Source: Chitinophagaceae bacterium (GTDB lineage Bacteria > Bacteroidota > Bacteroidia > Chitinophagales > Chitinophagaceae). From it: DNA of 64,000 nucleotides. The stretch lies in NCBI GenBank assembly GCA_004173235.1, contig SEAC01000015.1, positions 310,001 through 374,000 of the forward strand, given 5' to 3'. The translations under genes were made by a program, and so were the position numbers. Under the pieces are notes generated by a model that saw nothing but the letters and a program-made list of their open reading frames with translations, was not told where the DNA came from and ran no database searches. Every line of letters begins with the position of its first letter. The stretch's first letter is position 1. Of this stretch, positions 58,210-64,000 are shown piece after piece.

Positions 58210-59025
58210 ATGAAAACATTGAAAGAACATACAATTCTGTACGACGCAGTTTGCCCGATGTGCACGCTGTACACGGGAGCTTTTGTAAAAGGGAAATTCC
58301 TGGATGAGCAGGGGCGTGCACCCTACCAAAGCCTTAGCCCGGGCAGCTGTCCGGCGCTCGACCGCGACCGTGCGGTGAATGAGATCGCGCTCTTGAACCG
58401 CCGCACCGGCGAGGTGACGTACGGTGTTGCCAGCCTCTTCAAGATCCTGGCGTACCGGTGGCCGGCACTCCGCCTGCTGTTTGATTGGCGGCCGTTTGCC
58501 TGGTTCATTCAGCGCCTCTATTCCCTCATTAGCTACAACCGGCGCGTAATCATGCCTGCTGCCGGCGAAGCCGCCGGGGCAGCGCCCGCGTTTCACCGCG
58601 GCTGGCGGGCCGCATGGATCGGGCTCTGCTGGCTGCTGACGGCGTTCGTGTTGCAAAACTATTCAGTTCGCATGCAGGGGCTGGTGCCCGGCGGAGCGCC
58701 TTGGCGCGAATACCTCGTGTGCGGGGGCCAGGTTCTGTGGCAGGGAGCGCTGGTCATGCGCCTCGCGCGGGAGCGCACGTGGGACTACCTCGGAACGATG
58801 ATGACCGTATCGCTTGCCGGTGCCATTGCGTTGGCGTTGCTCGCCCTGCTGCAAGACATAGTCGGACTGGCCGATCCGATGGTTGCGGCAAGTTGCTTTT
58901 GCGCCATCGCCGGGCTGATGCTGGCCGAACACGCACGCCGCTGCCGCCTCTTTGAACTGCCGTGGGGCGTAACCATCGGCTGGGTGTTGTACCGCCTTTG
59001 CATACTCTACCTGATTAGCAAGTAA
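58210..59025 (+). CDS. DCC family (DUF393) thiol oxidoreductase-like membrane protein
   Basis: A 271-residue protein. The N-terminal DCC domain has ILYDAVCPMCTLYTGAFVKG (8-27; CxxC at 15-18) and VNEIALLNRRTGEVTYGVAS. From about residue 137 there are four membrane helices that end the protein. DCC proteins are thioredoxin-like and commonly sit beside TIGR01777 epimerases and DoxX proteins. A dyad overlaps the start region, and the epimerase gene follows after 3 bp. Confidence 0.88.
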   Translation: MKTLKEHTILYDAVCPMCTLYTGAFVKGKFLDEQGRAPYQSLSPGSCPALDRDRAVNEIALLNRRTGEVTYGVASLFKILAYRWPALRLLFDWRPFAWFIQRLYSLISYNRRVIMPAAGEAAGAAPAFHRGWRAAWIGLCWLLTAFVLQNYSVRMQGLVPGGAPWREYLVCGGQVLWQGALVMRLARERTWDYLGTMMTVSLAGAIALALLALLQDIVGLADPMVAASCFCAIAGLMLAEHARRCRLFELPWGVTIGWVLYRLCILYLISK

Positions 59026-59028
59026 ACT

Positions 59029-59964
59029 ATGAATACCATTAAGTATCAAAAGATAGTAATTGCGGGTGGCACGGGTTACCTGGGTACAGTCTTAGCCCGT
59101 CCCTTCCGGTTTACCTGCCGCCGGCTGGTGATCCTGACGCGCGAAGCGCATGCCGATACGGACAACATACGGTTTGTGCAATGGGATGGCAAATCGCCGG
59201 GCGACTGGTGCCGCGAGCTGTACGATGCCGATGCCATTATCAACCTTTGCGGCAAGGAAGTCGATTGCCGCTACACGGCCGAAAACCGGGCCCGTTTGCA
59301 TGCTTCACGGCTGCTGCCAACGCGAGCCCTGGCGCAGGCGGTAGCAGATTGCAGCGTGCCGCCACGCGTATGGCTGAATGCTTCATCGGCCACCATTTAC
59401 CGGCATGCCGACGACGGGGCGCAGCAGGAAGACAACGGCGCTATCGGCACCGGGTTTTCCGTAGAGCTTTGTTGTGACTGGGAAGAAGCGTTTTTCCGCA
59501 CAGAGACCGCAGCCACACGAAAGATCGCGCTCCGCACCAGCTTTGTGCTCGGACGCGGCGATGGCGCATTTAAGAAACTCCGGGCACTGGTCACGGCCGG
59601 ACTGGGCGGGCGCCAGGGATCGGGCCGGCAGATGGTGAGCTGGATCCACGAGCAGGATTTTGCCTGGGCCGTGGAGTGGCTGATCGCAAACCCGCACGCC
59701 GAAGGTGCCTTCAACGTGACGGCCCCGAACCCGGTGCGCAACGCTGAAATGATGCGAACCATCCGGAACGCCTGCGGGATTCCGTTGGGCATTGCGGCAC
59801 CGGCCTGGCTGCTGCGATGGGCCGCACGGATCATCGGAACGGAGCCCGAACTGATGCTTAAGAGCCGGTGGGTGCTCCCGCAAAAGTTGACCTCCGGCGG
59901 CTTTCGTTTTTATTATGAAACGCTGGAGCATGCGGTGCAGGACCTCGTGGCGACACGGGTTTAA
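59029..59964 (+). CDS. TIGR01777 family NAD(P)-dependent epimerase/dehydratase
   Basis: A 311-residue short-chain dehydrogenase of the SDR39U1 type. The NAD(P) motif is VIAGGTGYLGTVLARPF (~10-26). IINLCGKEVDCRYTAENRARLHASR (~70-94) and the C-terminal DUF1731 region (LKSRWVLPQKLTSGGFRFYY) are diagnostic. The reaction is unknown; the family includes the cell-division inhibitor annotation YfcH, which is not proof of function. It is the last gene of the GbsR-DCC unit. Confidence 0.92.
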   Translation: MNTIKYQKIVIAGGTGYLGTVLARPFRFTCRRLVILTREAHADTDNIRFVQWDGKSPGDWCRELYDADAIINLCGKEVDCRYTAENRARLHASRLLPTRALAQAVADCSVPPRVWLNASSATIYRHADDGAQQEDNGAIGTGFSVELCCDWEEAFFRTETAATRKIALRTSFVLGRGDGAFKKLRALVTAGLGGRQGSGRQMVSWIHEQDFAWAVEWLIANPHAEGAFNVTAPNPVRNAEMMRTIRNACGIPLGIAAPAWLLRWAARIIGTEPELMLKSRWVLPQKLTSGGFRFYYETLEHAVQDLVATRV

Positions 59965-60118
59965 ATGCTCATTATAAACGAATTAGGACGAATTCCCGCT
60001 TTCCCAGGCGCCCATCGCAAATAATGCAAAACAGCCTATAATTTATATTATGTTAAACAGGTTCACGGGAGCTTTTCCTTTGGTTCATTTGCTCAATGCT
60101 CATCACCTCCTTCAAATG

Positions 60119-60154
60119 AAAATGCCGGTCCTCGCAGACCGGCATTCCTTTTTT
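60119..60154. terminator. Terminator between the epimerase and the TPR gene
   Basis: The stem is AATGCCGGTC (60121-60130) with GACCGGCATT (60137-60146), followed by CCTTTTTT. A and T tracts on both sides fit the convergent genes. The rest of the 203-bp gap (59965-60167) is AT-rich near 60030-60060 and holds no gene. Confidence 0.85.
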
Positions 60155-60167
60155 CATTTATTGAACG

Positions 60168-61412
60168 TTACTTGATCGCCTTGGACTTGTTGTCCCACTT
60201 CGTCGCCTCAGCATCGTTCTTCTTATATTGGTAAGCAGCCACGATGGAATTGATGACGAATTTGTAGTTGGCCTTGTCCGACGGAGTCATGTCCGTCTTT
60301 GCATCATAGAGCGCCGCGGTCTTGAGTGCCTGCGCCAGCATTGCCTCGTATGCGCTTGCAACAGCTTTGTTCGCATCTGCTTTACGCTTCACATCTTCGG
60401 GCTTCGTTCCTTTCACTGCTTTCGCGGCAGTTTCGAGGTCACCGGTGCGGTATGTGAGGTGTTGCGTGTAAATGTGGTTCCAACGAACATCCGACGGGTT
60501 GTTTCCCACAATGATGTCGAGCGCTGCCGTCAGCTCCTCCTGGCGTTTGGAAGCGTCGGCAGGAACATCCTTATACGTATAGTTGAACAGTTCTACCACG
60601 TACGTCTCGGCAACGTCCATGTTCCTGGGATCGCGCTGGAACATCTCCTTGTACGTAGCGATCTTGGTCGGCTTGTCGCCTTTCACGCTCTGCAGCTCCC
60701 AAGCATCCCACCAGGGATCTTTCGGAAACAGCTCTTTACCGATTTTGGTATACTTGTCTTTGTTGGCAATGTCCTTCTTGTCGCTGTAGTAACGCACCAG
60801 GTACTGATACACGCCAATCATCGTCGTGTCGGGCATGCGGCGGTCGGCAATCTGAACATAGTAGCGAACGGCGGCGTCTTTGTTATCATAGCTTTCTGCT
60901 GCATAGCCTGCATAAAGCGTAGCCGTCGTATCGAAGGTTTGCGAAATGATCTTGGCCTTCTTCAGGTAATCAAACGCCTCGAGCGCGTTTGCGAAATGAT
61001 ATTCGGCCAGCTGGAACTGCTTGCCCTGAAGATTCTTGATGCCTGCATTGAGGTAAGAGTTGTAAATGCCGGCAGCAGTCTGGTGGCTTTCCAGGATCGA
61101 CGACAGGTATTGACGGCTTTCATCCTTCACGCCTGCCTGGATGTTCACATACTGTTGCATTGCGATAAGCGCCTGGCGCGCGGCGGCGGTATCGGTGGCC
61201 TGCTTGCTGATGATCGCATAAATGCGGGCGCGGGTAAACCAATAATCGGCATTCCCGCCCGCTTTCGGGTCGGTGGAAGCCTTGTCGATCTCCGTACGGG
61301 CTTCATCAATCTTATCTTCCTTGAGGTAGCCCATCGCCTTGTCCACGGATTTCTGTGCAAACAGCGAGCTGCTGCCAACAAGCAAGAGGGCCATTACGAT
61401 CAATTTGCGCAT
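60168..61412 (-). CDS. Exported tetratricopeptide-repeat protein
   Basis: A 414-residue exported protein. The signal peptide is MRKLIVMALLLVGSSSLFAQ. Helical repeat pairs of TPR type fill the rest, for example AMGYLKEDKIDEARTEIDKA (~25-44), KNLQGKQFQLAEYHFANALEAF (~125-146) and NYTYKDVPADASKRQEELTAALD. Similar proteins are common in Bacteroidota and are probably periplasmic scaffolds; the partner is unknown. It lies 62 bp after gyrA on the same strand. Confidence 0.85.
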   Translation of the reverse strand: MRKLIVMALLLVGSSSLFAQKSVDKAMGYLKEDKIDEARTEIDKASTDPKAGGNADYWFTRARIYAIISKQATDTAAARQALIAMQQYVNIQAGVKDESRQYLSSILESHQTAAGIYNSYLNAGIKNLQGKQFQLAEYHFANALEAFDYLKKAKIISQTFDTTATLYAGYAAESYDNKDAAVRYYVQIADRRMPDTTMIGVYQYLVRYYSDKKDIANKDKYTKIGKELFPKDPWWDAWELQSVKGDKPTKIATYKEMFQRDPRNMDVAETYVVELFNYTYKDVPADASKRQEELTAALDIIVGNNPSDVRWNHIYTQHLTYRTGDLETAAKAVKGTKPEDVKRKADANKAVASAYEAMLAQALKTAALYDAKTDMTPSDKANYKFVINSIVAAYQYKKNDAEATKWDNKSKAIK

Positions 61413-61474
61413 TTGTCTGATTTTAATGTTCTGAGTGTTTAAGGGTCTCTGAGTTTCTTTTTCCATTTCCGTGT

Positions 61475-64000
61475 TTACGAAGTTGCCTCTTCATCAGATG
61501 CATTTTCGGCCGCATCCGTTGTATCGCCCGGAGGAACGTTGCCTTCCACAACCGCCGTTTCTGCACCTTCCGCTCCTTCCCCATCGGCTGTCAGGCCGAT
61601 CTCGTCCTGAACGTCGATGCGGGTGATGGCTGCGATCTCGTCGCCTTCGTCGATGCGGATCAGCTTGACGCCCTGCGTGGCGCGCCCCAACTCGCGGATG
61701 TCGGCCACCTTCATACGGATGGTGATGCCGCTCTTGCAGGTGATGATGAGGTCTTCGCTTTCCTTCACGTCGAGGATACCTACGAGCGCGCCGGTCTTGT
61801 CGGTGACGCTGATGGTCTTCACGCCTTTGCCACCGCGGTTGGTGATGCGGTATTCTTCCACAGATGTGCGTTTGCCGAAGCCTTTTTCGCTTACCACCAG
61901 CGTCGTGCGCTCCGGTGTTTGCGGGTTCACGCATACCATGCCTACAACTTCGTCCTTGCTGTCGTCTACTTCAATGCCCGTAACGCCGATGGCGCCGCGG
62001 CCGGTCGGACGAACTTTCGTTTCGGGGAAGCGGATCGCGCGGCCGCTCTTCACGGCCATCATGATATCGCACTTGCCGTCCGTCATGCGGGCTTCCAGAA
62101 GCTGGTCGCCTTCCACGATGGTGATGGCATTCACGCCGGTTGCGCGTGGACGGCTGAAATCTTCCAGCGCCGTCTTTTTGATCACGCCCTGCTTCGTGCA
62201 AAGAACGATGTAGTGGCCCGAAACGAAATCGAGATCACGCAGGTCTTTAACGTCAATAACGGCGCGGATCTTATCGTCCTGTGCCAGCTGTAGCAGGTTC
62301 TGGATGGCGCGGCCCTTGGTGCCCTTCTCCCCTTCCGGTATCTGGTATACATTGAGCCAGTAGCAACGTCCTTTCTCGGTAAAGAACAACATCGTATGGT
62401 GCGTGGACGCTACAAACAGGTGTTCGATAAAGTCTTCCTCGCGCGAGCGGCTGCCGATGGCGCCACGTCCGCCACGCTTCTGCGCGCGGAACTCGGTAGC
62501 GCTGGTGCGCTTGATGTAGCCCAGGTGCGAAATGGTGATGACGGCGTCTTCTTCCTTGATGAAATCCTTGATGTTCATCTCGTTCTCGAGGAAGGAGATC
62601 TCGCTGCTGCGCTCGTCGCCGAACTTGTCTTTCACTTCCTGCAGTTCGTCCCTGATCACCTGGAAGCGGAGGCCTTCGTCGGCCAGGATGGCTTCGAGGC
62701 GCGCGATGAGTTCCATCAACTCGTCGTATTCCTGCTTGATCTTGTCGCGCTCCATGCCGGTAAGGCGCTGGAGGCGCAGTTCCAGTATCGCCTTGGCCTG
62801 GATCTCGTCGAGTCCCCAGCCGGCGCTCACAAGGGCTTCCTTGGCTGTTTCGGGCGTGGAAGAAGAGCGGATGAGGGCGATCACTTCGTCGAGGTGATCG
62901 AGCGCAATGAGGTAGCCCTGGAGGATGTGGGCCTTCTTGCGGGCCTCGCGCAGCTCGTATTGCGTGCGGCGCACCACCACCTCGTGGCGGAATTCGATGA
63001 ACTCGGAAATGAGGTCTTTCAGGCTTAGCACCCTCGGACGTCCTTTCACGATGGCTACGTTGTTGATGCCATAGCTCGTTTGCAGTTCGGTGAACTTATA
63101 AAGCTGGTTGATGACAATATTGGCTACCGCGTCGCGCTTGAGGTCGAGTACGATACGGGTGCCTTCCTTGTTGTTCGATTCGTTGTTGATGTGGGCGATG
63201 CCTTCGATGGTCTTGTCGTTCACCAGCTGGCCCACGCGGTCGCAAAGGGCATCCCGGTTTACCTGGTACGGAACTTCCGTGATGATGATCTGCTCGCGGC
63301 CGGAGCTTTTCGTTTCCACGTGCAGCTTGCCGCGCAACACGCAGCGTCCGCGGCCCGTGAGGTACGCCTGCTTGATTCCTTCCATGCCGTAAATGAGGCC
63401 GCCGGTGGGGAAGTCGGGTGCCTTCACGTATTGCATCAGTTCTTCCACGGTGATGTCGCGGTTTTCGATATAGGCCACGCAGCCGTCGATCACTTCGTTG
63501 AGGTTGTGCGGAAGCATGTTGGTGGCCATACCCACGGCGATGCCGCTGGAGCCGTTGAGGAGCAACTGCGGGATGCGCGTTGGCAGCACGGTAGGCTCTT
63601 GGAGCGTATCGTCGAAGTTGAGCTGGAAGTCGACGGTTTCCTTGTCGATGTCCGCCAGCATATTTTCCGCAATGCGGTGCATGCGGGCTTCGGTATAACG
63701 CATCGCCGCCGGTCCGTCGCCGTCCTGCGATCCATAGTTACCCTGGCCGTCGATGAGCATGTAGCGCATGCTCCACTCCTGGGCCATACGCACCATCGCG
63801 TCGTACACGGAGGAGTCGCCGTGCGGGTGATACTTACCCAGCACTTCACCCACGATACGTGCAGATTTTTTATAGGGACGGCTATAGCCCATACCGAGCT
63901 CGTTCATCGCAAACAGGATGCGGCGGTGTACGGGCTTGAGTCCGTCGCGCACATCGGGCAGGGCACGCCCTACGATCACCGACATCGAGTAGTCGATGTA
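61475..64000 (-). CDS. gyrA: DNA gyrase subunit A (5' end outside window)
   Basis: The visible part is about 841 residues. The frame continues upstream past the Met at 63985 with YIDYS, so the true start lies beyond the window edge. It has [27 protein letters not shown] in pieces, the quinolone-resistance region [17 protein letters not shown] with the usual Ser and Asp, and the catalytic Tyr in [10 protein letters not shown]. Six C-terminal beta-propeller blades follow, with the GyrA box [10 protein letters not shown] near 525. The acidic tail (residues ~800-836) is Glu/Ala-rich. It introduces negative supercoils together with GyrB. Confidence 0.96.
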   Translation of the reverse strand, partial: YIDYSMSVIVGRALPDVRDGLKPVHRRILFAMNELGMGYSRPYKKSARIVGEVLGKYHPHGDSSVYDAMVRMAQEWSMRYMLIDGQGNYGSQDGDGPAAMRYTEARMHRIAENMLADIDKETVDFQLNFDDTLQEPTVLPTRIPQLLLNGSSGIAVGMATNMLPHNLNEVIDGCVAYIENRDITVEELMQYVKAPDFPTGGLIYGMEGIKQAYLTGRGRCVLRGKLHVETKSSGREQIIITEVPYQVNRDALCDRVGQLVNDKTIEGIAHINNESNNKEGTRIVLDLKRDAVANIVINQLYKFTELQTSYGINNVAIVKGRPRVLSLKDLISEFIEFRHEVVVRRTQYELREARKKAHILQGYLIALDHLDEVIALIRSSSTPETAKEALVSAGWGLDEIQAKAILELRLQRLTGMERDKIKQEYDELMELIARLEAILADEGLRFQVIRDELQEVKDKFGDERSSEISFLENEMNIKDFIKEEDAVITISHLGYIKRTSATEFRAQKRGGRGAIGSRSREEDFIEHLFVASTHHTMLFFTEKGRCYWLNVYQIPEGEKGTKGRAIQNLLQLAQDDKIRAVIDVKDLRDLDFVSGHYIVLCTKQGVIKKTALEDFSRPRATGVNAITIVEGDQLLEARMTDGKCDIMMAVKSGRAIRFPETKVRPTGRGAIGVTGIEVDDSKDEVVGMVCVNPQTPERTTLVVSEKGFGKRTSVEEYRITNRGGKGVKTISVTDKTGALVGILDVKESEDLIITCKSGITIRMKVADIRELGRATQGVKLIRIDEGDEIAAITRIDVQDEIGLTADGEGAEGAETAVVEGNVPPGDTTDAAENASDEEATS

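Overview
This window comes from a Bacteroidota genome, most likely family Chitinophagaceae. The evidence is a giant PKD-repeat protein with a type B (CHU_C-like) type IX secretion C-terminus followed by a PorP/SprF partner, a BT_3928-type DoxX protein, a BlaI/M56 pair, several OmpA/PorT-like beta-barrels, a long UbiD, promoters with the Bacteroidota -7 element TAnnTTTG, and almost no Shine-Dalgarno sequences in front of genes. The DNA is GC-rich (codons favour G/C at third positions) and nearly all chromosomal housekeeping. I saw no rRNA, tRNA, insertion sequence, prophage or CRISPR array.

Layout. 1-13.4 kb: an M13 peptidase cut by the window edge, a DUF6089 barrel, UbiD decarboxylase, a GumN/TraB protein, ndk, M48 and M23 peptidases, an NrnA-type DHH phosphoesterase, a double FKBP lipoprotein, folP divergent from DUF1599 and BT_3928. 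13.4-24.4 kb: an orphan DppB-type permease, a CBS protein, DUF721, recF, pdhA, an N-terminally short TPR protein, ribH, a CCG-domain iron-sulfur protein, EVE, CPBP, fRMsr, a methyltransferase and prfB with its programmed +1 frameshift. 24.5-32.7 kb: pruA, three beta-barrel proteins each with its own terminator, then pyrimidine and cofactor genes (pyrR, pyrB, coaD, NUDIX, pyrE), an HMA-domain protein and a LEA2 lipoprotein. 32.7-39.7 kb: an AT-rich non-coding island, then the 1721-residue PKD/type IX cargo and PorP/SprF. 39.9-46.7 kb: M56/BlaI with visible operators, a fatty acid hydroxylase, DUF4142, the membrane pyrophosphatase HppA and a Gmad2 lipoprotein. 46.7-52.9 kb: small accessory genes on the minus strand (Imm50-like, PLDc_N-like, DUF1810, YegP, YjbR, GNAT, DinB, a lipoprotein) and the NAD(P)HX repair enzyme. 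52.9-64 kb: a 0.57-kb palindromic repeat array, a serine hydrolase, serA, NDH-2, a GbsR-DCC-epimerase operon with matching operators, a TPR protein and gyrA running off the end.

Two genome-wide patterns stand out. First, intergenic regions carry at least nine families of imperfect short 'word' repeats (for example ccaataaac, cacatctcac, gagtaatgagt, cttctaaactg, cttcgcgg). They recur at distant loci, often as an inverted pair that brackets a terminator, a promoter or a whole small gene. In several places they create false in-frame N-terminal extensions. Second, at least ten genes have a -7 element ending only 3-6 nt before the start codon, which predicts leaderless or near-leaderless mRNAs.
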